DNA of 64,000 nt from Eremomyces bilateralis CBS 781.70. Lineage: Eukaryota; Ascomycota; Dothideomycetes; Eremomycetales; Eremomycetaceae. Where the stretch lies: assembly GCF_010015585.1 (NCBI RefSeq), contig NW_022985073.1:552923-616922 (forward strand). Reading direction: 5' to 3'. Below are positions 36,429 to 46,700 of the stretch, in pieces. Each line of letters begins with the position of its first letter. Position 1 is the stretch's first letter. A program made the translations under genes and the position numbers. The notes under the pieces are model-generated. The model was not told the DNA's origin. It saw only the letters and a program-made list of their open reading frames with translations, and did not search any database.

Positions 36429-37321
36429 GAGGGTGCATATAGTTGGCTATTTCTCTTGGGGGTGTCGTCGTGAGCGAGCGATGACGGATGGACGGTGGGG
36501 CTTGGGACGTGTTCCCAATATACATGTTGATGACCTTTCCTTCTTCCTTCTCTTCTTCCTCGTGGAGTTCATGCTCCGTTTCTTTGTTTTCCACTCAGCC
36601 AGTCAGTCCGACCAGTGGGCTCCTCTCCCGGTCGGCAGATTTTCACGACGCGTTCATGCACATTACATTACATTACACCTCAGCTCGGGTGGTTGATGGG
36701 TGTTCTTTAAGCTTCTTTGCCTTGGGGAGAGGTCGCTTTTGGGGAGGCATTTGTTGTTGGTGGATGTTTGCCATAGTTCTGGTTGGTTGGTTGCGTGGGC
36801 GGTGAATTGTTGCAGCGTACGAGCAAGCGAAGTCGGTGGATCACAGTCTTTTCAGTATACCCATTGATTTCGCTTTTGCCTGGTGGGGCGATATACGTTT
36901 TTCGTTTTTGGCTTTCTCGCGTCGGGTGGGTGGGTGGACAGGCAGCGAGCGTCTGGGGCGGAGTGGCGAGCGTTTTGTTCCTCAGATATCCGTGCTCTGG
37001 CATTTTGAGGGGTCACGGAAAGGAAGCAAGCAAGCGGTGATTTTATCACGGCTCTCAGCGAATGAGCGGGGGAGATGGCGTTATGGGTTCCATTGGTGGA
37101 TGCGTATAGGTACAGATATATGGTTTACAAATATTTGAAGGATTTCGCAGCTCAGGTCGTTTCATGAGGTTTCCATCCGTGAATAGCTAACTGACTGACT
37201 GACTGACTAAAATTCCCAGGCGCCCTGTCCCGGTCTTCGAATGCTCCAAGCATATCCAAGTCCGAACTCCATCATCCAATCATCCTAGCCATCATGACAT
37301 CCCTCATCAAATCATCACCCC
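36429..37321. other. Intergenic, 3' of the zinc-finger factor
   Basis: An 893-bp spacer between converging genes. It contains a (CTGA)n run of about four units near 37189-37208 and T-rich stretches probably belonging to the 3' UTR. No supported gene. Confidence 0.5.
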
Positions 37322-37720
37322 CTACTTCCCCCCCTTCTTCCCCTCTTCCTCCCTAAACCCCCACCCCTCCTCCAACCCCAACGGATTCTTCCCAGTCCGC
37401 TCCCGTCCCGCGACGCTCTCCTTCCCATGCTTATAACTATCCCGATTCTCCCCCCCCAGCACCTCCATCTTCTCCTCTTTCTCTCCCGTCAGCGGGCCCA
37501 GGACGGGTCGCGTGATACCGCCGACGGCTTTGGTGAGCGGAGTGGTGAGGGTGGAGACGGCGGAGCCGAGGGGTTGGAGGGTGGTGGAGAGGGCAGCGCC
37601 GGCGGGGTCAGCGAGGTGGTGGATGGAGGCGCGGTAGGGTTGTTGGTCGGAGGAGGGGTCTTGAGGGTTGGTGGAGGAGGGGTTGTCTTTGGGGACGGGG
37701 ATGTGTTCGTGTTCAGGCAT
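37322..37720 (-). CDS. Small conserved fungal protein of unknown function
   Basis: A single-exon gene of 132 aa. The central segment (LADPAGAALSTTLQPLGSAV, then GGITRPVLGPLTGEKEEKME, then VLGG.NRDSYKHG) resembles a small protein I have seen repeatedly in Pezizomycotina proteomes, with a hydrophobic, Gly/Pro/Thr-rich core and a charged C-terminus rich in Gly, Glu and Lys. There are no Cys residues and no signal peptide. The function is unknown. It is convergent with the zinc-finger factor and well separated from the next gene. Confidence 0.65.
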   Translation of the reverse strand: MPEHEHIPVPKDNPSSTNPQDPSSDQQPYRASIHHLADPAGAALSTTLQPLGSAVSTLTTPLTKAVGGITRPVLGPLTGEKEEKMEVLGGENRDSYKHGKESVAGRERTGKNPLGLEEGWGFREEEGKKGGK

Positions 37721-40345
37721 GGTTGGATTGGGTTGCGGGAATTGGTTCGGGGATGGTTCGGTGGTTTTTCGTACGATTTAGGGGTTGATCTCGAAGGGTA
37801 AGGGCTGATTTCGAAGGTTTGGTTTGGTTTGGTTACTGTGAAATGACCGATCCAAGATCTGGGAGTCGCGAGATATTTCAATGAGATGCATCGGGGGCGA
37901 ATGCAGGGATGGGAGGCTTGACGTCATGGGGGAGGCAGAAACAGGGGTGCACGACAACGTCGGTTCAAGATGCGATGGGAGTTGAGATGTGTACCAACCA
38001 TGTAACACACGGAGATCATTATTGTTCAAATTCTAGGGCATCATTGCGTGGTCCTTGCCTTCTTGGTGATGAGATCTGAGAATGTGGCTCTTTGTGACTG
38101 TTAGGGACGTCGAAATCTGCACCTGGGGAGGTCGACGCTCCAGTTCAGTCGCCGCTGAACAGTGGCCGATGATGTCGCATACTGTGCTCCGATGCCTCGA
38201 AAACATTTTCAGTTCTAATACTAGTTGATATTGCTTTCACTGAAAAGTGGCTTCCTGTTATACGGAAATGATAGGACAAGTCAAGGGCTGGAGGTAGCAT
38301 ATCCTCCGGCGCATCCGAACCGTCAGATCTATCAGGACATCTGCATGCTTGGAGATGTTATCACAGAAGAGCTTGGATAATCCAGTATGCCGAAGAACAT
38401 GGCATCACGCTAGAGAAGAGTTGTGTTCCATTGTGGCTAAGTATACAAATTTTCCTATCCATTACGAAACCGGGAACCTTTTTGGAGAGAGATGTAGCAT
38501 AATTATACTAGCGAGCCCACATCCCCTGTCATTTCCGTTCTAGTTTGTTTCGTGTCTTTCCGTTCGATTTAAGGCAGAGCACACACGTACGGTCCAACCC
38601 ACCAATGGATCACCACCTTTGGAATATCACGACACATAGGTATTCGTCTTGATAACTACAACCAGACCAGTGAAATTTTGTTTATTTACTCTTAAAATCT
38701 AGAAAGTAGCAGCAATATCATGTATCGTGCGGTGGCCGTTATCAAGTAATGTAAATCCATCCAGAACAGAGCATGCCAAAATAATCAGTCATCATATGAG
38801 CAAATGGATTCCTATGGTTATCGATAGCATGACAACCACGTAGGTACTTGCAGAATTCACAGGACCAATAGAATAGAGGAATCTGAGAGTGTGCTTCTAC
38901 AATTCAAGGACATTTGAACGATAGCGAATTGCTAAAGAGAAAATAATAGTCTCTCCTCGAACTACGCTCATTGCGTGTGGTTGTGGAAGTGCTCATGCAT
39001 TATCGATATCAGACACCACTCATAGTGAGCCTGTTCATTAAATTCAGTTCCTCGTGTTCAGCCTCCAGGATCGACGGACTGAGTAATAACTCAAGAGTGT
39101 GACAAGGAATAACAATTGTAAGAGCGCAGTAAAGAAAGTTTGCTATGAGGGGTAGGGAGTGGGAGGAATTTAACCATCAGCAGCGGGGAGAGTTGTTTTT
39201 CCGGTGGCCGTGATGATGAAGGGTGTGTTTCAGAAATTATATATGTTTCGGATCCATTGCTGTGATGGTTTTAGTCTATTCAGTAATGAGGATATTAGTA
39301 GAGGATGGCTACAGGATAGAGTCTCCAGGGTGACTGACTCAAGGAGATAAGCAGGTTGCTAGGACAGATGTAGATGGTTGCATATACCATGGACTGCGGT
39401 TGAAACAATTCTGAATCCACCCAGTGAACCAAGGCAAGGAGTATACAATTATTAGCGGTGGTATTTCTATTAAAAGGTACTGCTTGGCTCAGTTGGCACC
39501 CCCCACTTGACAACCTGCCAGATGGTGAACATTTTAAACCACCTGTTACCTCAGCTGTGTAAGGGGCTGGGTGTGTAGAGACTCAGGTTCGATCCCTGGA
39601 GGTGTTCATTCTTATTCTCATTTTTCATTTCTCTCAATTGATACTAGCTCCATTCAAATGGGACCCAGGTTCTTCAGGAAATTTTAGAGCAAGAGATAGG
39701 TGGGATATATTAATTTCAAGCAAACTTGGACAAGTCCAAACAAAGACTAGGTGACTGATAGAGAAGGAAACCCAGTCAACGCAACAGGCAAGAAAAATGC
39801 CATTAAGTATGCACTACACCTTCACTGCTTACTTGACTTCCTGCTTATCTAACATCCTTTGTGTTTTTCTATCCACCCAACTTTCTGGGCCATTCAGATG
39901 TCATGTGATGGGACCAGCACTGCTCATACAACACAAACAGTCCTAGAAGTGGATGGGCATTTTGGACTGACTTAGACACTATTTCTTTAAGTATTATACA
40001 AAGATTCTGAAGAACACACCCCAGGGACATATTTGAGATAGAGCTTGTAATTTTGGGCCTTGGAATTCTGATCCCAAAAGGACAGCGAAACAGGAAGGGT
40101 GAACAACTGAAGAGAGCCCTGGATGTGGTGATGAAGAATGAGTGAAGTCGAATGAGCTCCACTTTTCCGGATCAGGCAGTTTGTTTTCTTCCTCGACCAA
40201 TCGCCATGACGTCGAAGTTTGCAGCAACTCTCAATTCCTGTCCAAACCAAACTTCCTTGCCGCACCACAAATACCTGGCATCTATTTCCTCTCTGAAGAT
40301 CCAACACGCATATTCTGAGCTAGAATTTTTGTCGCAATCGTCATT
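37721..40345. other. AT-richer non-coding region
   Basis: 2.6 kb with visibly higher A+T than the gene blocks on either side and no supported gene. The part at 38.2-40.1 kb has many stops in all frames. It contains the tRNA-like/SINE-like stretch near 39480-39610, listed separately. A decayed mobile element or RIP-altered DNA is possible but not shown. Confidence 0.5.
39480..39610 (+). repeat. tRNA-like / possible SINE fragment
   Basis: An A-box-like word (TTGGCTCAGTTGG, about 39484-39496) and a perfect B-box (GGTTCGATCCC, about 39586-39596) lie about 100 bp apart. The B box sits in a good T-arm stem (TCAGG/CCTGG). The spacing is too long, and the acceptor and anticodon stems too poor, for a normal tRNA. 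A tRNA-derived SINE remnant is one reading and chance is another. Confidence 0.25.
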
Positions 40346-40812
40346 ATGCCTACCGAACCGCTTCAAGAGCGCAACGCAAACGTGCCTTCGCCAACGAAGA
40401 CGCATGTGGAAGAGAAGGGCCAACCTGTTGTGCAACAGAATGCGGCGAAAGCACAGTTCGCCAATAATAACCGGTACGAGCCACCTAATTATCATGGGGT
40501 CATAGATTCTAACTAGCATCAGGTTTTCCAAGTCATACATCTCACCCTCTGACGCCGTCTTGTCCCCCGCAACGAAGAAGTTGGCCGCCTTCAAGAACAA
40601 GCATATGACCAAAGGGTGTGTGCTTGCACAGCAGACCACAAGCTTTGAAACAGAGGTTAACCTTCGTTAGAATCAAACCACAATCCCTCTTCGGTCGATC
40701 TCCACCTGCTGAGCATACTGCGGAGGACCGGACTGCTGACACTCGGGCTGCTGCATCAAGCAGCATCGGATTCGCATCTATTGGACAGGCTCTGAATGAA
40801 CCCCCAAAGTAA
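40346..40812 (+). CDS. SPO12: Spo12-family protein
   Basis: Spo12 family proteins promote mitotic exit through the FEAR network in yeasts. Three exons (40346-40473, 40523-40615, 40671-40812) give 120 aa in a closed frame. The diagnostic core spans exons 2-3: SPSDAVLSPATKKLAAFKNK, then HMTKG joined to IKPQSLF, matching the family pattern SPxDxxxSPxTxKLxxxKxKH and KPxSLF. Both introns (49 and 55 nt) have GT-AG ends, and the first has a TCTAAC branch sequence. The flanks are low-complexity and probably disordered. The protein is too short and the exons too small to be found by open-frame length alone, so the core motif is the main evidence. Confidence 0.82.
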
Positions 40813-41241
40813 CGAGCTTCGGATGGGCCCTTGGTATTTACAATAGAGAGCTGGTTATTGGGGCTCTTGGGGCGTTTTTGGAGTGCTGGACCATCTGAAT
40901 GTTTGGAGTAGCGGACGACCTGACCTGGCGGTTGCATCGCGGTTGAGATCCGGAGGGGCTACTACTTGGTCGCTTCATACAGGAGCACAGCAGGCTGGGA
41001 CGTTTATCCATTATTATTGGCAATGCATGTCTATTTGCCGAATTCTCAAAATTTCTCATGCAGATCCTTGTGTGTTTATCTTTCATGTCGCTCCGAGTTG
41101 CTCAAACAACGCCAGCAAACCCCTGCTGCTGGACCGTCGACGAATGAGGAGCGCCCAGCCGGATCCTTGTCTTCATCCAAGACTTCCATGATAGTATCAA
41201 TCTCACCTCTGATACAAATAATATAATGAAATTGAACATCA
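40813..41241. promoter_or_regulatory. Spacer between SPO12-like and ureF genes
   Basis: A 429-bp region in tandem orientation, holding the 3' end of one gene and the promoter of the next. I see nothing else. Confidence 0.45.
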
Positions 41242-42246
41242 ATGCCTGAACTGGGCGAGGAAGAAAGGCGATCGCTTAAAGAGGAAATCTCCAGTCTTGA
41301 AATCCGACTAAAAGATGCCAAATCCCAGCTTTCGTTGCGGGATGATCGTATCGAGTCTACGCACACCTTTGATCTAGGCATCTCGCGAGCAATATCAAGC
41401 CTACCTCCAGATATCGGATTCGAGACTCTCCATATGTTATTGATCCTCTCCGACTCTGCTCTACCTCTCGGATCCTTTGCCTTCAGCAGCGGCTTAGAAT
41501 CCTATCTCGCACACCAACGCTTATCAAACCGCGCTACCTTCGCATCAAACGCATCAAACGCATCAAACTCATCAGCCTTTCTACACTTCCTCCACTTATC
41601 ATTGGGATCTATTGCGAGTACAACACTACCCTTCGTTCTCACCGGCCATAAACATCCCGACCAACTCCTATGTCTGGACAATGACCTCGACGCATCCACG
41701 CCATGCACCGTGGCGCGTCGCGCAAGCGTTACCCAAGGCCGAGCGCTCCTAACCCTATGGGAGCGAAGTTTCCGCCGCCAACATGTTCATTCCTCCCCCT
41801 CGAAACGGGACGCCGGCATCGACGCCCTCGAATCCTTCCAGGTCTCGCTCCGAGAAGCCGGCAGAACCGACGGACGAGCACCCCAGCCCGCCTCCGCATC
41901 CGCGGGGCCGAAAGAGCCAGCGTTCGTCACGATGGGCCCATCGGCGCACATGGCGCCGCTATTCGGCGTGCTGACGCGGGTTCTCGGCCTGCCGCTCCGC
42001 ACGGCGGCGTATCTATACCTGTTCAGCCACGCGCGGACGGTGACGAGTGCGGGGGTGCGGGCGGGGGCACTGGGGCCGTATCAGGCGCAGGAGATCTTGG
42101 TCGGGGGGGCGGTGAGCGAGCGGATTGGGCGGTTGATCGACGAGGGGTGGGATCGGAGGGTCGAGGATGCGGGGCAGAGTGTGCCGGCAGTGGATCTTTG
42201 GGTGGGGAGGCATGAGTTGTTATATAGTCGGATATTCAATTCGTGA
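41242..42246 (+). CDS. ureF: Urease accessory protein UreF
   Basis: UreF joins UreD and UreG in loading nickel into urease. A single exon encodes 334 aa. The all-helical UreF fold is recognised from LLILSDSALPLGSFAFSSGL near residue 70, SHARTVTSAGVRAGALGPYQ, and a C-terminal end with ELLYSRIFNS. The N-terminal 60 residues are an unusual charged, coiled-coil-like extension (EEERRSLKEEISSLEIRL); they may be real or may mean the true start lies nearer the Met of MLLILSD. A tandem Asn-Ala-Ser triplet (NASNASNSS) from a 9-bp DNA repeat sits in a surface loop. Urease itself is not in the window. The gene converges on CDC73 with about 150 bp between stops. Confidence 0.9.
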   Translation: MPELGEEERRSLKEEISSLEIRLKDAKSQLSLRDDRIESTHTFDLGISRAISSLPPDIGFETLHMLLILSDSALPLGSFAFSSGLESYLAHQRLSNRATFASNASNASNSSAFLHFLHLSLGSIASTTLPFVLTGHKHPDQLLCLDNDLDASTPCTVARRASVTQGRALLTLWERSFRRQHVHSSPSKRDAGIDALESFQVSLREAGRTDGRAPQPASASAGPKEPAFVTMGPSAHMAPLFGVLTRVLGLPLRTAAYLYLFSHARTVTSAGVRAGALGPYQAQEILVGGAVSERIGRLIDEGWDRRVEDAGQSVPAVDLWVGRHELLYSRIFNS

Positions 42247-42398
42247 GGAACGGGGTGTTCCTCGGGTGGAACTATGATGTCTACCTACACCGCTGGGATA
42301 TCCGACTCCGGAACGGGACCGTTTTCTCCACGCTAAAAGCGGATATGAACCGTAACCTAACACGACCAAACGCCTGCAAATGCTGTCCGGGATTGACC

Positions 42399-43733
42399 CT
42401 ATCTACCGCCAGCAAATCCATCCCGCCCCCATCCTTTCGCCCGCATGCTCTCTTCAATCGCCGTCCAGATCCCCTCGACCACCTCGCGATCCCGCCATCG
42501 ACCCTTCTCCCCTTGGTGCGGACTCCATTTGTCAACGCTGGCAGCCTTGACTCCTCGACCCCAGCCCTTCACCGTCTCGGGCAGCTTCTCGCCGTTCCAG
42601 CCCACGTAGATCCCCAGCGCGTGCGCGAACAGTTCGGAGGGATTGCTCCATTTGTAGTGCTTGAATTGCCAGGTCTGCCCGGTCGTGAACACTGCTACCA
42701 GCCGGTTCCAGTACTCGGGTTTGAACTGGTCGACGCTCTCCACCAGCACGAAGCGGATGGGTCGGTTGGGATCGATGGATGGGAGGGTTCGTTGGATGTG
42801 GAGGATCGTGGCGAGGGATGAGCTGGCGGCGGCGGGGCTGTCGGCTGGGACGAAGAGGCCGGATTCGAGGAATTGTTTGATGTTGGTCATGCGGAGAAGG
42901 GAGGATGCGGATGGGGAGAGAAGGATGATCGGTTCCAGGCGCCGCTGGCCGGGTTTCTTAAGGTTGGAGACGAGCGCCGGGTTTGTGGTGAGCGGGCCAG
43001 CTGAATGGTGACCCGGTCGGTGTCTGCTGCGTCCAAGGAATATCTCGGCGTGTTTTCGAACATGCGAGAAGTCCTAAGTTGAAGCATTAGCAAGCAAATC
43101 AGGAGGTTCCATCAACAAAAGAACTACCGTTGGTTTGATGCCTCTCAGAACGCTGTTTCTATCCCCCATCTTTCGCTCACCACTATATATCTCTGCTAGC
43201 CGCGGGTCGATCTCTTTAGCAGCTTTCGGAGCCCCAGGAGCCGCTCCGACAGTTGGAATCCCTCCCGCGACACCCGCCGCGACCTGAGCGGACGTCTCCG
43301 CCCGCGCGACGGCCGGGTCGAGCGGCTTGATATATTCGCTTTCATCCGACGTCCCCTCAAGCCACGACGCCAGATCCAACCGCTCCACGAAGACCAGATT
43401 CTGGATCTTCCCCCCCGCTGCGCCGGGCGCTACGAGCTCCTCGTTGACCCGCTGGGTCGCGGTGATGTAGTCCGGAATGGAGACATCTTTCTTCTGCCAG
43501 GCGAAGTAGATGCTCCTTAGGTCGACGGGGCCGCTACTTGATACGAATCGCGTTTGGGTGCTGAGCGGAAGGGAGAACTTCTCGGGTCCGTGGGTAAAGA
43601 GGAGATGCGATGCGAGGGCAATGTTCGTTTCATCGGGCGCTGAGGAGGGATCGGAGGAGGTCGAGAGGATGGGAGGTTGGTTGGCTGCGGTAGCCTGGCG
43701 CAGGCTGAGAAGAGGGTCGTGCTGTGTCGCCAT
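42399..43733 (-). CDS. CDC73: Cdc73 / parafibromin, Paf1 complex subunit
   Basis: A subunit of the Paf1 complex, which travels with RNA polymerase II and promotes H2B ubiquitination and H3K4/K36 methylation. Exons 43733-43128 and 43073-42399 give 426 aa. The N-terminal domain has DPLLSLRQATAANQPPILS and the family landmark FAWQKKDVSIPDYI. The C-terminal Ras-like Cdc73_C domain is unmistakable: RRLEPIILLSPSASSLLRM, then RFVLVESVDQFKPEYWNRLV and VFTTGQTWQFKHYKWSNP, ending with LGIYVGWNGEKLP. The intron is 54 nt with a TGCTAAT branch sequence and an in-phase junction (T then DFSHVRKH). It diverges from the EXPERA gene with 361 bp between starts. Confidence 0.95.
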
Positions 43734-44094
43734 AGTTGAGGCTGGAGTGAGATCTATTTCGGCATTTGATCTTCGGGGATTGCGGGCATCAATGTGTAGA
43801 GCAGTTGGCGTTCAAGTGGACTGTGAAACTTCCTTGGAACGGACAGGAACCTTGACGGAATTCCGCGTTGGATCGCGACAACCGGAGTTTTACCGGCTGG
43901 GCATCTCACACGCATCCAGATGGCTGAACGGAGTAAACAATTCACATTGCAATCCACATTGATGGTCAGATTTGTTGTCCCTTTTGTAGGATGATAAAAT
44001 AGGCTACACGAAACCAGATTTGAACGTGTTAAATCAATACTCGATATTGTGCTGACAGCTTCACTATCTTGCTCCCTTCGTCACCGGATCTACA
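43734..44094. promoter_or_regulatory. Divergent promoter, CDC73 / EXPERA gene
   Basis: A 361-bp spacer between two outward-facing start codons. No other feature supported. Confidence 0.5.
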
Positions 44095-44885
44095 ATGGCT
44101 CGTTCACTAACCTCAAGACCGATTGATATCCTCTATCTAGCGTTCTTTATTATCCATATTCCAATTGTTATTTGTAAGCCTGGATGTTTTCAGCTATTGA
44201 TTTGATCGACAACTTACAAGATTTGTAGTCATCGATTCCTTTCCGTTATGGCCTCCGGCACTTCGAATGGAATGGATGAAGGCATTGCGGCTGTATTACA
44301 TCCAGACCTACAAAGATTTCTTCTTCATTGATCCCCCGTAAGTGTCCTTCCAAACTTTCCTGCAAGCCACGAATCTTATGGACATACAGGGCGTGGTTTG
44401 GGACGTATATGTGGATGGAACTCATCTATCATCTCCCGCTCAGTCTATGGGCTGTTCCAGCTATCATTAGGGGTGAGTTCTTCCCTGGAATGGTGTTGTA
44501 GATCTACGCTTGCAGGCATGATCGAGAAGCCCTCCGGTTTCTGTCACTTTTATTCAGACTAACCTCATTCGCCGCGCAGATGACCCGAAGATCCCTCTGC
44601 ACCTGTTGATATACGGGTGTCAGACCGCGGTGACTACTTTGACATGCATTTCCGAGTATCTGAGCTGGCCAGGATATACGAGCCAGGAAAAACTTAACTT
44701 AGGGTACCTTTATGTCCCGTATCTCGTACTCTGTGAGTGTCCCTGAGCCGAACCAAAAATCACTATTTCGGTCCCACTGACTCGAGATAGCCGTGTTTAT
44801 GACCGTGGATATGTTTAGGAGGTTGGATCGAACTCTGGGACTCATCTCGATGCGCTTCGGCAATGCCGGCAAGAAGAAACAGTAG
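44095..44885 (+). CDS. EXPERA-domain membrane protein (TMEM97 / sigma-2 receptor family)
   Basis: EXPERA proteins are small four-helix ER membrane proteins linked to sterol binding and transport. Five exons (44095-44173, 44229-44337, 44390-44472, 44580-44732, 44791-44885) give a closed 172-aa frame. Helix 1 is DILYLAFFIIHIPIVIFIDS, helix 2 is WFGTYMWMELIYHLPLSLWA, then IPLHLLIYGCQTAVTTLTC and GYLYVPYLVLSVFMTVDMFR. Conserved TMEM97-type landmarks include the RP-DILY start, an acidic Glu in WMELIY, and the short KKKQ C-terminal end, which looks like a dilysine ER-retrieval signal. No open frame longer than a single exon exists, so the call rests on consistent GT-AG phases and helix order. Confidence 0.85.
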
Positions 44886-45455
44886 ATCGTCCACACGTAT
44901 GGGAAGCAATTGTTGCCTTGTTGACACTGTAGGGAAGCGGCGCTTTCGAGAAATTTACAATGGCATTTCGAGATCAACAACACATATATTCTTTGCTGGC
45001 AGAAGAGAAGTCTAAAGCCTATGCCACAGTGGCAGATTCAGGATTGTGGCTCGGGTGCTCGGCCTGATGTTAGATCCGTTAAGTTTCAAAACGCGAATAA
45101 CGATCAAGAAACAGCGGAAGCCGCATGCATTGTGACTTTAAGCGTGAGGATATGTATACGAAATCACCAACGACCGTAACTGGATTTCCGAAACCCGAGT
45201 CGGTTCTCATCTCTCTGCCTCTCACCGGCTGGTCAGCTCGAGCTGGGTTTGTTCCTGGAGATTCAGCCAAACGACTACCATCATCAGTCTACACCGCCTC
45301 TCCACCTGAGAATACCTCTGACTCCAATTCACTCGGCTCAGCACTCGTCTCCGATGATGTTTTCACTCACATCGAGCAGTCTCCTTCACAACAGTACCTG
45401 CCCGGCTATCGCTCTTCTCGAATCTAGCCCAAGCTCCGCAGCGTTCTTCACCACT

Positions 45456-45494
<39 letters not shown>

Positions 45495-46046
45495 GGACCG
45501 ACGTCCACATTTAGCCCAGCATCTTCGTCCAGATAAGCTCCTCCTTTGACGCTGTCTTCTCAATATCTCCGCATGGTCCCACCCCTACGATGTCGCCTAT
45601 AAGGTCACAGCTAGGCTACTGAACACACTGACTAGATTGCTCAATCAACCTCTGCGGTTGATCGCGTGGCGGGCCGGAGACAACAACCATAAAGTTTTGG
45701 GGCGATATATTTATCGAATCGGCGCAGTAAGAAGCTTCTTGGTATCATGGAAGGAAGGGATTCAGTGGTCAATCTTCGAGGACAGGGCATAAGGCGGTTT
45801 CGAACATTCCAAAGCAGGGCCTTTGGGTTATTTTGCCATTAAAATAATTTCATTATTGTCTCCGATGCACAGAAGTTATGTTGTACAGATAGATTAACTT
45901 AGAGGCGGCCATTGTCGCCTACCTAGCTAGATATAACTGTGCAATGACCTTCAATCAAAGTGGTGATAATAGTGCTCCTCCTTTCCAACGCCATTTCGTC
46001 CTCGAAACAGTGACCAAACCAATAATTCATCCTAATCTTAGGGCAA
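44886..46046. other. Intergenic with CAG microsatellite
   Basis: A 1.16-kb region between convergent genes. Open stretches at 45.1-45.5 kb exist on both strands but are explained partly by the (AGC)n run. No gene supported. Confidence 0.5.
45456..45493. repeat. (AGC)n trinucleotide microsatellite
   Basis: About twelve uninterrupted AGC units, in probably non-coding DNA. Confidence 0.95.
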
Positions 46047-46577
46047 TCATTTCGACAGTAACTTATCCACCCCTTCCATCTCCCACTGCGTAGGAAACCC
46101 ATCCTCTGGCATCTGATACCACTCCGACTTCTCCTTCATGAAGATATGCTGCGATTCCAGCCCAAACTTCGCCATATCACACTTGTCGTCAACCGTCCCG
46201 GCCGTAATCCCAATTACCTCTGGTGCGTTAACATACACCATCGAAATCGGCGAGCCGCACGCTCCACAGCAAGTGCGAGTAGCATAAGGAGAGACCTTGA
46301 TCGTTCGCAACGAAGGCAGCTCAGCGTGCTTCGCTTTCCAGTCCGTAAACCTCGGCCAATCGGAGCTCGTCTCCGTCGTGATTAGAACCGAGTCAACGGG
46401 GAAGTCGACAAACGCCATGAACGCCGAGCCGGAGAGCTTGCGGCAGGTGTGGCAGTGGCAGTAGGTCTGCTTGGTGGGGATCGCGGAGGCGATGTAGCGG
46501 ATGAGACCGCAGCGACAGCCTCCTGTTACGGTGGGAGGGTTGGATGGCAATTTATCATCCCTTTTTTCGCTTTCCAT
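46047..46577 (-). CDS. GFA / CENP-V family protein (glutathione-dependent formaldehyde-activating-like)
   Basis: A single-exon gene of 176 aa. The GFA fold is a beta-tent with two zinc sites, and all ligand motifs are visible: GGCRCGLIRY near the N-terminus, CHCHTCRKLSGSAF, and CCGACGSPIS. The middle contains DFPVDSVLITT and FTDWKAKHAE. In bacteria Gfa was proposed to condense formaldehyde with glutathione. Fungal members are numerous and their substrates mostly unknown, so I name only the family. There are no signal peptide or membrane segments. The C-terminal HIFMKEKSEWYQMPEDGFP is typical of fungal members. Confidence 0.9.
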   Translation of the reverse strand: MESEKRDDKLPSNPPTVTGGCRCGLIRYIASAIPTKQTYCHCHTCRKLSGSAFMAFVDFPVDSVLITTETSSDWPRFTDWKAKHAELPSLRTIKVSPYATRTCCGACGSPISMVYVNAPEVIGITAGTVDDKCDMAKFGLESQHIFMKEKSEWYQMPEDGFPTQWEMEGVDKLLSK

Positions 46578-46700
46578 GGTGGATTATATGATGGAGGGTT
46601 TAAGTGGCCGTCATCCTCCGTGGACGAGGGAGACTTGTTGTTGTCTTGGTGTTGCGTGGCAGGGGTGATGTCATGGCCACTCGATTCCAAGATTCAGGAC

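Noticed and set aside
45125-45563. Open frames around the AGC microsatellite
   Set aside because: The poly-Ser/poly-Ala/poly-Gln translations come from the repeat itself, with no conserved sequence on either side.
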